This document shows positions 1 through 8,250 of a stretch of 14,087 nucleotides of DNA, one piece after another. Made by a program: the position numbers and the translations under genes. Each line of letters starts with the position of its first letter. Position 1 is the stretch's first letter. The DNA lies in assembly GCA_964438715.1 (NCBI GenBank), contig CAYTLQ010000275.1, positions 1-14,087 on the forward strand, given 5' to 3'. The notes under the pieces were generated by a model. The model saw only the letters and a list, made by a program, of their open reading frames with translations, was not told the origin of the DNA and ran no database searches. The DNA is from CAYTLQ01 sp964438715 (GTDB lineage: Bacteria > Bacteroidota > Ignavibacteria > Ignavibacteriales > Ignavibacteriaceae).

Positions 1-56
1 TCGCATCATATTGTACTCATTATTATGTTAGAGTAACCGTACAAATATTGTACCAC

Positions 57-84
57 AAAAAACAGGCGATTTTAGTTTAAAATC
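57..84 (-). terminator. Candidate rho-independent terminator after the GH9 gene
   Basis: Read on the minus strand, a perfect 7-bp inverted repeat (GATTTTA, loop AAC, TAAAATC; bases 84 to 68) is followed five bases later by a run of six T (bases 62 to 57). It lies about 70 bases beyond the GH9 stop codon, where the five-gene run could end. The stem is AT-rich and would be weak. The plus strand also has a T-rich tail after the stem (about 91-100), so it could work in both directions. No gene is visible in 1-151. Confidence 0.4.
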
Positions 85-151
85 AAAGGCTTTTAATTTT
101 TACTGTCTAAAAATAAAACAGTATTGGAGTTTTAATTCTCAAAATAATCCA

Positions 152-1801
152 CTATCTATCTACGCTTATACTTTTATGAGTAAAAACGAATAAAGCCGTT
201 GCATTGGTGACAATAGTAGGCTCATTCGTAATATAATCGTGTCTATCATCAAAATACTGAACTTCCGATGAGTTAAATTTCCCGAGATTTATACTCTCTC
301 TTGGTATTGAATAATTTTTGAGTAGGGCGGTAGGCGCAGGACCTGCTGATATTCCTCCAGGAAGATATCCCCCATTAAAATAGGCAACCTGAGAATGAAA
401 ATTTTTGGTAAAATTATTCCCAATGTTGTAGATAAACGAAATACCCCATGGATTTTTTCCCAGAATATAATCAATCTGTGAAACAACTAAATCATTAAAA
501 TTTAATTGTGGATCTAAATCCTCCAACAAAAGTGCCTGTACAATTATTCCTAGTAATGTATGTGTGGTTCCCCAGGTATAAGATGTAGCAATATTAAAGA
601 GATTAGAATCTTTATTTGCATTAAAAACACTTACATTCGACATAATGAAAGATTTATACCCGGCATCAGTTTTGGCAATTCTATAATGCGCGAGAGAATT
701 AATATCTCCCCAACTCCACCAGTAGTCAGCATCTGCTCTATTTGCGTACTTTTTAGCATAGTCAAGATATACTGCATTACCGGTAGCATAATAAAGCTCA
801 ATTGCTCCAAGGGCAAGTTTCCCAAGAAAATTTTTATCCTGATACATTCCCGAGCTTGTTTTATCGAGGTCAGGGGCAAGTTCATGCTTATCAAAATATT
901 TTTTCGCTTTTTCAAGACATTGATTTGAGAACGCGTCGTCGTAAAATCGGGTTTTCCAGATTCTGGATGCCATTGCCAATGTAGCTGAATATATACCTAT
1001 AAGATTTTTCCCCATACTCTTAAACGCCGGGCGTTCATACTTCAGAGGGTCATTTTCCGGTAGTCGCCAACCGACTTCATGATCTCTATTATCCTGTACC
1101 TGATTAATCAATGATGTGCCGGCATCACAACGCAGCATCCAATCAAGACCAACTTTAGCCTCCTCCAAAATATCCGGAGCTCCATTTTTATCATTATCAA
1201 AACCCGCCTTTTGGCCGTTAAATTCGTACGAAAAAAGCATCATATAAGTGGTAAAAGCCGTAGTATTGAGAAATTTGGTATAGTCCCCGGCGTCATGCCA
1301 TCCACCTGTTACATCAATACCTTTTTGCGGATATTCACCCTCAATATATGGACAGTCATAAAGGTGACAAGTACTATGCAGGATGGGATTAGTTGGACCG
1401 CAACGCTGAACTTTATAGAATTTCAGAAGCGAATCCGCTAAGGTATTAAATAAATTATCTCCGATGATAAATGGTTGAGTTTTCTTTGAGCCAACCTTCA
1501 AATAATATTTCCCCTCATTCTGATATCCGGTAAAATCGGCTGTATAGTGATATTTGAAATTTCCCCATTTCCCCTGCACTTGTTGTAATGTTCCGCTGAA
1601 CACTTCCTTACCATTATTTGCATTGTGCAATGTAAATTCAGCGTCTTTAATTTCTTCCATGGAAAAAATCCATGCATTTTTCATTCGATCGGGAAAGAAC
1701 CCTACCTGGTTATACCTGATGTAAATTTCAGTAAGAACAGGTTCTGAGGCTTGACACATAAGTCCAATGAGGGATAATAATAAGAGGAGAATCAAACGCA
1801 T
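152..1801 (-). CDS. Secreted glycoside hydrolase family 9 (endoglucanase-like)
   Basis: Probable beta-1,4-glucanase acting outside the cytoplasm. After an N-terminal hydrophobic signal (residues 1-20, likely cut near CQA/SEP) there is an Ig-like CelD_N-type domain (about 23-114), then the GH9 catalytic (alpha/alpha)6 domain to the C-terminus. The GGWHDAGDY motif (about 167-174) supplies the two family Asp residues. The late GKNPWG segment and DYITNEP motif supply the catalytic acid Glu, at about 527. I chose the ATG at 1801 (549 aa) over an in-frame GTG at 1825, because AAGGT precedes it by seven bases and the signal peptide then starts properly. There is no carbohydrate-binding module and no type IX sorting domain after the catalytic domain. 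It lies 39 bases after the M16 pair and is probably co-transcribed. Substrate is not certain, because GH9 also includes exo-glucosaminidases and other specificities. Confidence 0.9.
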   Translation of the reverse strand: MRLILLLLLSLIGLMCQASEPVLTEIYIRYNQVGFFPDRMKNAWIFSMEEIKDAEFTLHNANNGKEVFSGTLQQVQGKWGNFKYHYTADFTGYQNEGKYYLKVGSKKTQPFIIGDNLFNTLADSLLKFYKVQRCGPTNPILHSTCHLYDCPYIEGEYPQKGIDVTGGWHDAGDYTKFLNTTAFTTYMMLFSYEFNGQKAGFDNDKNGAPDILEEAKVGLDWMLRCDAGTSLINQVQDNRDHEVGWRLPENDPLKYERPAFKSMGKNLIGIYSATLAMASRIWKTRFYDDAFSNQCLEKAKKYFDKHELAPDLDKTSSGMYQDKNFLGKLALGAIELYYATGNAVYLDYAKKYANRADADYWWSWGDINSLAHYRIAKTDAGYKSFIMSNVSVFNANKDSNLFNIATSYTWGTTHTLLGIIVQALLLEDLDPQLNFNDLVVSQIDYILGKNPWGISFIYNIGNNFTKNFHSQVAYFNGGYLPGGISAGPAPTALLKNYSIPRESINLGKFNSSEVQYFDDRHDYITNEPTIVTNATALFVFTHKSISVDR

Positions 1802-1808
1802 CGATTTT

Positions 1809-1813
1809 ACCTT
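1809..1813 (-). promoter_or_regulatory. Ribosome binding site deciding the GH9 start
   Basis: AAGGT on the minus strand lies seven bases before the ATG at 1801. The upstream in-frame GTG at 1825 has no comparable purine-rich sequence, so the ATG is preferred. Confidence 0.5.
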
Positions 1814-1840
1814 ATAGCCTTCCACAGTATGTATTTTTAT

Positions 1841-3340
1841 CTATTTAAAGAGTTCCTCAAGTGTAAGTATTTTTATTTTTTCTTTCTTTATTGGAAGAGG
1901 AAAAACTTCTATTTCTTTATCCTCAGAAAGTATTGTTTCATCTTTTGGGCTTGAATATGTTATCGGTGAGGCAGTATTCGATGCAAGATTCTCTGCTAAT
2001 TGCTGAGCTCCGGATGTAATAATTGCAATTAGCATATTATCTGTTTGCAGATATTTTTTAATAGCCGCATTTACATCCTGAAGAGTGACCGTCTCAAGAT
2101 TTTTTCTATACATCTCAAGATGGCTTCCCGATAACCCATAGAATCTATCGTCAAGCGCATAGCCTAATCTCATAGAGGTATTTGGTGCATAATGTAAAAC
2201 ATATTTTTTCAGGAAGTTGCGTGTTGTTTCAAATTCTTCCTGGGTCATTCCCTTATCAATCAGTTTTTTATGTTCTCTTAATGCGGCACGCAAGCTAAAA
2301 TGAGTTGTGTTGTTTGGTACCGGTCTAATCCAAATCTCAAATATGTGATGCCTGCGCGGTACATTAACCGGAGGTTTTTGCAACCTGCCACCATTAGGAT
2401 AATGTTCAATGTAACTATAATCACCATAATTAAGTCCACGCTTTTCCCTTATCACCTGATATAAATGAGAACTTGAATTCCGGTGTTCACCTAACCAGGA
2501 GTTTGCTATAGATAATGCATACCATTCTTTTGAACCACGCACCAGATTAATTGGATAACCCATCGAAATTGCCGTAGCAGAGGCATTTTTTTCAACAATT
2601 ACAACATTATACCCCTTTAATTCGGGGGCATTGATTGGTGGCGCTGTTGTTTTTTCACCATTGGGTAAACCGGAAAGATCAGACCAGAGATTTGTCAAAA
2701 GAGACTCACTATATCCTCCGCCGATACCCAGAATAAAGTTATTTCTGTTATAGTGTTTTGTGTAAAAAGATTTGATATCATCAATTGTAATAGATTCAAC
2801 ACCAGAGATTGTTCCCTGATCAAGATTTCCGTAAGGCGTACCTTGATAAATATTTTGATACAGTACGGCTTTTCCTAATTCTTCATCGCTACTATATTTT
2901 AATGTTGTTTTAAGATAGTTTAAAACATTTTGTTTAATTCTTTGAAAATCATCTTCATTAAATGCGGGATTAAGAATCTGATCCGTAAAAAGTGCATAAT
3001 AACTATCTAGATTGTCTTTATGTATTCTCCCCTGATACACCGCAATTTCCCGCGAGAGCGAGACAGAAAATGAAGCCGCAAGAGGAAATAACTTTTTCAG
3101 AATTGTTTTATACGAGTTGTTTTTTGTCGCCCCATCTCCAATCATTTGTGCTGTAAGGTATGCAAGTCCTTCTTTTCCTTTTGGATCGTACTGTGAACCG
3201 GCATTGAATACTATTCTGAATGATATTGTCGGGTCGTTTTTTACCGGAAGCTGAACGACACGCTGAGCATCAATACCTGCTCCATTGAGTGAATGTACTG
3301 TCATAATTACTAAAACTAAAATGTGAAAATACTTTTTCAT
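1841..3340 (-). CDS. M16-family peptidase homologue, non-catalytic subunit
   Basis: 499-aa member of the pitrilysin/M16 clan with an N-terminal signal-like segment (residues 1-20). In the first M16 domain, the position of the zinc motif HxxEH reads YLTAQ (61-65) within GLAYLTAQM, so both His ligands and the Glu are gone. The second-domain glycine-rich loop with its conserved Arg/Tyr is kept (REKRGLNY, about 298-305). Two-subunit bacterial M16 proteases consist of one zinc subunit and one degenerate subunit that contributes this R/Y pair, so this is the expected partner of the gene immediately upstream. Its ATG overlaps the partner's TAA by one base (TAATG), implying translational coupling and equal expression. 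A GAGG lies about nine bases before the ATG. The polar C-terminal tail (about 455-499) is rich in Lys and Glu and extends past the recognisable domain. Confidence 0.9.
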   Translation of the reverse strand: MKKYFHILVLVIMTVHSLNGAGIDAQRVVQLPVKNDPTISFRIVFNAGSQYDPKGKEGLAYLTAQMIGDGATKNNSYKTILKKLFPLAASFSVSLSREIAVYQGRIHKDNLDSYYALFTDQILNPAFNEDDFQRIKQNVLNYLKTTLKYSSDEELGKAVLYQNIYQGTPYGNLDQGTISGVESITIDDIKSFYTKHYNRNNFILGIGGGYSESLLTNLWSDLSGLPNGEKTTAPPINAPELKGYNVVIVEKNASATAISMGYPINLVRGSKEWYALSIANSWLGEHRNSSSHLYQVIREKRGLNYGDYSYIEHYPNGGRLQKPPVNVPRRHHIFEIWIRPVPNNTTHFSLRAALREHKKLIDKGMTQEEFETTRNFLKKYVLHYAPNTSMRLGYALDDRFYGLSGSHLEMYRKNLETVTLQDVNAAIKKYLQTDNMLIAIITSGAQQLAENLASNTASPITYSSPKDETILSEDKEIEVFPLPIKKEKIKILTLEELFK

Positions 3341-4698
3341 TATTTATTTCCTCTAAGTACAATGATATTTTCGCGGGATGATGTGAAATATGTTTTCGCC
3401 GCCTTCATTATGTCGTCAGGCGTAACATCATCAAGAGCATTATAAAACTCATCAATAACTTTAATATCGCCAGTCATTGTAATATATTGAGGTAAACTTC
3501 CTGCTACTGCGTCCTGATTATCAAGACTCATCAGAAATCCGTATTTATTCCGCATTTTCAGGTCATCAAGATCTTTATCCTCAACCAGCTTTATCGTAAA
3601 TGACTCAAGAGTTTTTCTTATTTCGGAGATAACATATTCAATATCGTCTGGGTTTTTAACCATGGTGTATATTTCAAACATATAGGGGTCCCTGCTCATT
3701 CCGGCTGAAGCAGAAATAAATTGTACTTTTTGCTCTTTCAAAACCAGCTTATTATAAATTTCACTTGTCTCACCAAAAGCTAAATCTGCAAGATGAATGC
3801 TGGAGAGAAAATTCTTATTCTTTACATCAAATGCGTCTGATTTATAAGCCATAATTACAACCGGTAATGTCTTACCATCATACTGAACATCCTTTCGGCG
3901 TGGGGCTGTCTGATCCGGCTCCGGCTCAATCACCGGGGCAGTATAACCGGGTTTCCATGGTGAGTAATATTTTTCAACCAAACTTTTTGTTTTTGATACA
4001 TCAACATCACCCACGATAACCAAAACAACATTTGAGGGCCTATAGTATCTGTCATAGAAACTAAGGCTATATTCATACTGATTTGGCATATCTTTAATAT
4101 CTTGCTCAAATCCTATTGTTGTGTGTTTGTAGGTGTGTTTGTCGAACGCCATATTTCTCAATTCTTCTATCGCAACAGACCACGGACTCGTTCTTCCCTT
4201 TCTATATTCTCCATAAACTGCACCCGATTCAGTTTGAAATTGTTCCTTCGTATATTTGAGGTTTCTGAATCTATCCGATTCAATATCCATTACTGTTTCC
4301 AGATCTTCCGCTGCAAAATTCAGGTGATAAACTGTCAGATCATCACTTGTATAAGCATTGGCGTCAGCACCCAGACTTGTTACAATGCTATCATAAACAT
4401 TCCCAGGGAATCTTTCTGTACCCCTGAACATCATATGCTCAAAAAAATGTGCGAAACCCGATTTGCCCGGTTCCCACTCATCCCTGCTTCCGGTTCTTAC
4501 AACTGAGTAATAAGCAACCAAACCGGGGCTATCAAATGGAATGATGATAGCTTTCAATCCATTTTCAAGGGTAATCTCAGTATAATCGAATGGAAAGACC
4601 TTTTTGTCCTTTTTATCCTTTTCTGTAGCCATTATTGTACCATTAATTAAAAAAAGTCCCAATAAAAGTGGAATAATCAATTTATGAAATGAATTCAC
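3340..4698 (-). CDS. M16-family zinc metallopeptidase, catalytic subunit
   Basis: Exported zinc endopeptidase of the insulinase/processing-peptidase family, 452 aa from the chosen start. The inverted zinc motif HFFEH is at residues 84-88, and the third ligand Glu is at about 164 in YGEYRKG. That is 75 residues after the last His, the family's normal HxxEH-x(74-76)-E spacing. The M16 C-terminal domain follows (about 210-440). The open frame reaches 4806, inside the neighbouring epimerase gene, but the real start is most likely the GTG at 4698. AAAGG stands seven bases before it, and it opens a clean signal peptide (Lys then LIIPLLLGLFLI, cut near IMA). This avoids the overlap and leaves 49 bases after the epimerase stop. 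It is probably a heterodimer with the next gene. Peptide substrates cannot be read from sequence. Confidence 0.92.
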   Translation of the reverse strand: MNSFHKLIIPLLLGLFLINGTIMATEKDKKDKKVFPFDYTEITLENGLKAIIIPFDSPGLVAYYSVVRTGSRDEWEPGKSGFAHFFEHMMFRGTERFPGNVYDSIVTSLGADANAYTSDDLTVYHLNFAAEDLETVMDIESDRFRNLKYTKEQFQTESGAVYGEYRKGRTSPWSVAIEELRNMAFDKHTYKHTTIGFEQDIKDMPNQYEYSLSFYDRYYRPSNVVLVIVGDVDVSKTKSLVEKYYSPWKPGYTAPVIEPEPDQTAPRRKDVQYDGKTLPVVIMAYKSDAFDVKNKNFLSSIHLADLAFGETSEIYNKLVLKEQKVQFISASAGMSRDPYMFEIYTMVKNPDDIEYVISEIRKTLESFTIKLVEDKDLDDLKMRNKYGFLMSLDNQDAVAGSLPQYITMTGDIKVIDEFYNALDDVTPDDIMKAAKTYFTSSRENIIVLRGNK

Positions 4699-4705
4699 AG
4701 TAATA

Positions 4706-4710
4706 CCTTT
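4706..4710 (-). promoter_or_regulatory. Ribosome binding site supporting a GTG start
   Basis: AAAGG on the minus strand, seven bases before the GTG at 4698. Together with the signal peptide that begins there, it argues against the longer frame starting at 4806 within the upstream gene. Confidence 0.55.
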
Positions 4711-4747
4711 AATTTGAAACAAAAAACTAAAATTTGATAATCGGTCT

Positions 4748-5884
4748 TTAAAAAAGTTTCCTGACACCGATGCCGGGAGAATTGTTAAGGATAACTTTTC
4801 CGTCAACTACTTTTGTGCCTTCAAATTTATCATTGCTTATTAATAATGCCCCATCTAAATCAGCCCAGTCAACCAATGGAGATAAGTGAGAAGCAGCACT
4901 TATTGCACAGGAAGTTTCCGTCATACAACCAAGCATAACTTTCATATCGAGAGCCCGGGCGAGATGAATCATTTTCAGGGCTTCACGCATTCCTGTACAT
5001 TTCATTAATTTAATATTTATCCCTGAATATACGCCTTTTGCTTTTACTACATCTGACAATCTCTGCACAGCTTCATCACCGATCGTTGGAAGTGGACTTC
5101 GTTCGGTAAGCCATGCATTATCATCAACATTTTCTTTCGGCATTGGCTGTTCTACCATCACAACCCCCACCTCTTTGAACCAATGCAACATATCCAACGC
5201 TAGCTCTCTGTCCTTCCAACCTTGATTAATATCTGTTGTAAGTGGTTTATCGGTAACACTGCGAATAGTTTCGATCATTTCTTTATCAGTATCTCTTCCC
5301 AGTTTTACCTTGAGGATTTTATATTCTTCGGCTTCTTTCACCTTCTGACGCACAATATCCGGTTTATCAATACCAATAGTAAAAGTTGTATATGGTGTCT
5401 TATTCTTGTCAAATCCCCAGATATTATACCAGGGTTGACCCATGAGCTTCCCAAGAAGATCGTGAAGAGCTATATCTATAGAAGCTTTGGCGGCAGGGTT
5501 TTTTGGCGCTATTGAGTCAACATACTGAAGTATGGTTTCCAGTTCAAAGGGATTGGAGAATTGCTCGAGATTTACTTTAGATAAAAATTCAGCGGCTGTA
5601 TCCTGCGTTTCACCGAGGTATGGAGGCATTGAGGCTTCACCGTATCCGATAACCCCATCGTACTCAATTTCAGTTAACATTACCGGTGTAGTTGACCGAC
5701 TACTACTGGCAATCGTGAAAACATGTTTAAGCTCTAATGTATATGGATAAAATCGCAGTTTCAATTTTTTGTCTTTCGATTTGTTAAAAAATTTTGCAAA
5801 AATTGGTGTTGAAATACCGGGTAGTACTACTCCTCCACCAAGCACTCCGGCAGTTTTTAGAAAATCTCTTCTGCTTTGACTCAT
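4748..5884 (-). CDS. Dipeptide epimerase (L-Ala-D/L-Glu type), enolase superfamily, Tat-exported
   Basis: Inverts the second residue of dipeptides. In YkfB/YcjG relatives this converts murein-derived L-Ala-D-Glu to L-Ala-L-Glu. Enolase-superfamily residues are all in place: catalytic KVK (Lys192, Lys194), metal ligands Asp218 (TTDIN), Glu245 (VEQPMP) and Asp270 (IGDEA), and the opposing Lys292 (INIKL). The DLDGALL motif (342-348) near the C-terminus is the DxD typical of dipeptide epimerases and binds the substrate amino group. Residues 4-10 are SRRDFLK, followed by a glycine-rich hydrophobic stretch: a textbook twin-arginine signal. The protein is therefore exported folded, unlike the cytosolic enzymes of E. 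coli and B. subtilis. Its ATG overlaps the stop of the YkfC-type peptidase gene by four bases (ATGA), which strongly supports a shared murein-peptide role. Exact dipeptide preference is inferred. Confidence 0.92.
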   Translation of the reverse strand: MSQSRRDFLKTAGVLGGGVVLPGISTPIFAKFFNKSKDKKLKLRFYPYTLELKHVFTIASSSRSTTPVMLTEIEYDGVIGYGEASMPPYLGETQDTAAEFLSKVNLEQFSNPFELETILQYVDSIAPKNPAAKASIDIALHDLLGKLMGQPWYNIWGFDKNKTPYTTFTIGIDKPDIVRQKVKEAEEYKILKVKLGRDTDKEMIETIRSVTDKPLTTDINQGWKDRELALDMLHWFKEVGVVMVEQPMPKENVDDNAWLTERSPLPTIGDEAVQRLSDVVKAKGVYSGINIKLMKCTGMREALKMIHLARALDMKVMLGCMTETSCAISAASHLSPLVDWADLDGALLISNDKFEGTKVVDGKVILNNSPGIGVRKLF

Positions 5885-7080
5885 TGATTTTCCTTTTTAC
5901 TATTATAATATTGGGGTAGTGATTTTATAAATTTAAATCCGGTTGATTCATCTGCCCCTATAATCCTTCGCGCACATAGATAAGTTCTATAGCGGAAGTG
6001 ATTAAAATTTTCTGCTGATTGAACAAAACTATTTATTTTTACTCTTCCGCTGGAGTGAATATACTCCCCGTTTCCAATATAAATCCCTACATGGGTAGCT
6101 CTCATTTTATGTTCCGGAGTTGCCTTTTTCCCAAAAAATACAAGGTCACCCGGTTGAAGATTATTAAGTTCCAATACACTATCAACCAGTTCGCCAACAA
6201 ATACCTGTTGTGATGCATCACGGGGAAGAAGTATTCCATTCATAAAGTACACAGTTTTTGTGAATCCTGAACAATCCACGCCCTTCGGGGATGTGCCACC
6301 CCATAAATAGGGAAGACCATAAAACTGAAAAGCTGTATTCAAAATACTTTGCGATTGATAATCTTTCTCTTTCAGCCACTGGTCAAATAACTGTACCTCA
6401 CTCTTTTTAATATATCCCCTTCTTTTGTCAGGATATCCGACTTCTATATAATTCTCTCCATCCGATAAAAATTCAAAAATATTACCAGCAACTATATCCG
6501 ATACAGGGCGGGAGTCATTTGAAGGTCCGGAGAAAGCGTTAGAATAAACCTCAGTTACAATAACTTTAGTGTTACTTTGGAATAAATGAAGTTCATCTTC
6601 AGTCATCAATTGAATACCATCAGAGTCCACCCATCCTAAATAGTCATCCGGTGTCTGGATAAGGTACCAATCGTCTTCATATTTATATACTTTTACTACA
6701 GTTCCTAAGAGAGCCTGCGTAACCAATTCGGCAGGATGGTCGGGTTTACTTCTAATGTTTGCGACAGAAAGATTTATTACACCAAATATCCTCCCATTCA
6801 AAGATGAATCAGGTAAAAGTTTTGTCTCAATTATACAATCTATTCCTGCAAGTTCAAGTTTTGACTCTAATGCCGTTACAGCCTGAGGTATGTTAGTTTC
6901 AACCTTTATCGTATCTTTTTGAGTTCCGGGTACTAATTCTGCGTCAAAAATTGCTACCCTTTTATCAGGTGCAAACTCTTGCTTTATCGACTGAATAATT
7001 TTTTCCGGGGTTTCCATAATCTGTCCGGTTACAAGACTTGTAATCAATAGAAAATTTATTAGTAGCAGGAGGTGTTTCAT
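5881..7080 (-). CDS. NlpC/P60 (C40) endopeptidase of YkfC type
   Basis: Likely gamma-D-glutamyl-L-diamino acid endopeptidase that releases L-Ala-D-Glu from murein peptides. The 399-aa protein has a Sec signal (1-20), a small unassigned N-terminal alpha/beta region (about 25-95), a bacterial SH3 domain (about 100-155, with ANIRSKP and YLGWVD), a second SH3-like domain (about 170-230), and the papain-like NlpC/P60 domain (about 245-375). Catalytic residues are Cys270 in GVDCSGF, His330 in THVGIYIG and probably His342. The SH3 segment SKPDHPAELVTQALLG resembles that of the structurally known YkfC enzymes, where SH3b1 helps recognise a free N-terminal L-Ala. The ATG at 7080 has GGAG just upstream. 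The stop overlaps the epimerase start (ATGA), giving endopeptidase then epimerase, the same pair found in B. subtilis as ykfC and ykfB. Confidence 0.92.
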   Translation of the reverse strand: MKHLLLLINFLLITSLVTGQIMETPEKIIQSIKQEFAPDKRVAIFDAELVPGTQKDTIKVETNIPQAVTALESKLELAGIDCIIETKLLPDSSLNGRIFGVINLSVANIRSKPDHPAELVTQALLGTVVKVYKYEDDWYLIQTPDDYLGWVDSDGIQLMTEDELHLFQSNTKVIVTEVYSNAFSGPSNDSRPVSDIVAGNIFEFLSDGENYIEVGYPDKRRGYIKKSEVQLFDQWLKEKDYQSQSILNTAFQFYGLPYLWGGTSPKGVDCSGFTKTVYFMNGILLPRDASQQVFVGELVDSVLELNNLQPGDLVFFGKKATPEHKMRATHVGIYIGNGEYIHSSGRVKINSFVQSAENFNHFRYRTYLCARRIIGADESTGFKFIKSLPQYYNSKKENQ

Positions 7081-7134
7081 AGTCTCCGTGAAGTTTTACC
7101 GAAAATTACAAAATTTAAAGTTACTTTGGCAGTA

Positions 7135-7770
7135 TTATTTCTCCGTTAAAACTTTCATATTCATAACAGCGTAGTCATAATCATCCGGAGTATTGATGTT
7201 AAATAATTCCAATTCATTAAATCCGGCGGGAGATTTTGCAATATCCAGATACTGTACATTCAAATCATTCAAAATATTTTTTAGACTTAATGACTTTCTT
7301 TTTTCTTGCTTCAGGTCATTACTTAGAGAAATAGCTTTTTCAAATGCGTAAAGTGCATTTTTATTATATAATGCAGAAGCAGGATATATGCGGCCGTTAT
7401 GTATTGGCACTGTTACATCATAGCCCCTGCTCTGCTCACAAATGAACTTTATGGAATTTGTAGAAAAAAAAGGCATGTCACAGGATAAAATAAAGCACAT
7501 TTTATCCGTACAATGCGTTAATGCTGAATGGATGCCTGATGCGGGTCCCATTCCGGGATAAATATCTGGTATTACTATCATATTCAATTCTGGGATTTGT
7601 AACGGTGTATTGCGGACAATAAAGACATTATCAAAAATAACCGAGAGCCGTTTAAAAGCAATCTGAACAAGTGATTCATTCTCTAACTGTAACTCAGCTT
7701 TGTCCTGACCCATTCTGGTACTTTTACCCCCTGCCAGAATCACTCCCGTAATATGAGTTAAATAATGCAA
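7135..7770 (-). CDS. mobA: Molybdenum cofactor guanylyltransferase MobA
   Basis: Transfers GMP from GTP to molybdopterin-molybdenum to make the bis-guanine-dinucleotide cofactor of DMSO-reductase-type enzymes. The nucleotidyltransferase signature LAGGKSTRMG is at residues 12-21, followed by QDK. PGMGPASGI (72-80) and CDMP (97-100, metal-binding Asp) follow, and the C-terminal FNINTPDDY is typical of MobA. At 211 aa it is slightly longer than the usual ~195. The start is TTG at 7770, with no clear ribosome binding site. A stop lies only three codons further upstream, so no earlier start is possible, and the short lead before GVILAGG is normal for the family. No other molybdopterin gene is in view. 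It is 43 bases after the response regulator and 54 bases before the peptidase gene, so operon membership is uncertain. Confidence 0.9.
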   Translation of the reverse strand: MHYLTHITGVILAGGKSTRMGQDKAELQLENESLVQIAFKRLSVIFDNVFIVRNTPLQIPELNMIVIPDIYPGMGPASGIHSALTHCTDKMCFILSCDMPFFSTNSIKFICEQSRGYDVTVPIHNGRIYPASALYNKNALYAFEKAISLSNDLKQEKRKSLSLKNILNDLNVQYLDIAKSPAGFNELELFNINTPDDYDYAVMNMKVLTEK

Positions 7771-7813
7771 ATCAAATCAAAGTAATATTATGTTGATTGG
7801 TGTATTGTTATAA

Positions 7814-8230
7814 CTACCTCAAATGTTTAGAGATAATATTTAACAATTCATTTTGATCAAAGGGCTTAGAAATGTAATCAGTACATCCCGCTGACAAAAA
7901 ATAGATTTTATCACCGGATAAAGCGTATGCTGTAACAGCAATAATGGGGATATCCTCAAATCGGTCCATGGAACGGAGGTGTTTTGTCAATTCAGCCCCA
8001 TTCATACCGAATCCAAGATTGATATCCATAAGAATTAAATCAAAATTATCATTTTCCAGTATATTCAACGCTTCATCCGAATTCACAGCGAGTGTAACAG
8101 TAAAATGTTTTTTTAGGTAATACAATAGTACATCTGCATTACTTTCCTCATTCTCGACGACAAGAATCTTTTTCAGATCTTTATCTGCTTTTTCTTCGAT
8201 TGAATTCTGCTTGTTACTTAATTTCAACAT
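7814..8230 (-). CDS. Stand-alone response-regulator receiver domain
   Basis: 138-aa CheY-like receiver with no output domain. Phospho-acceptor Asp69 (LILMDINLG), Thr100 (AVTAYA) and Lys122 (ISKPF) are all present. The N-terminal acidic pocket reads VVENEE, so the usual second acidic residue of the ED/DD pair is Asn27. This variant occurs in receivers and may alter magnesium binding. About 20 polar residues precede the domain. I use the ATG at 8230. A TTG at 8254, overlapping the upstream stop as TTGA, would add eight residues and cannot be excluded; the GGAG before the ATG is only two bases away, which is too close to be decisive. No kinase or phosphotransfer partner is in the window. It probably works through protein-protein contact or a phosphorelay, and follows the CorC-family gene closely. 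Confidence 0.88.
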   Translation of the reverse strand: MLKLSNKQNSIEEKADKDLKKILVVENEESNADVLLYYLKKHFTVTLAVNSDEALNILENDNFDLILMDINLGFGMNGAELTKHLRSMDRFEDIPIIAVTAYALSGDKIYFLSAGCTDYISKPFDQNELLNIISKHLR

Positions 8231-8250
8231 AACTCCAAACTTATTTTTTG

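Noticed and set aside
8..53. Direct repeat ATATTGTAC (8-16 and 45-53) with GTACAA between
   Set aside because: Nine AT-rich bases repeated twice is compatible with chance, and no flanking gene gives it a meaning.
4102..4506. Plus-strand open frame of 134 codons, and other plus-strand frames (for example 560-928, 10134-10664, 11920-12240)
   Set aside because: Each lies opposite a well-supported minus-strand gene, has no recognisable domain, and reads as low-complexity shadow protein.
4699..4806. N-terminal extension of the M16 catalytic subunit to 4806
   Set aside because: It would overlap the epimerase coding sequence and put 36 residues before a clear signal peptide. The GTG at 4698 has AAAGG at good spacing.
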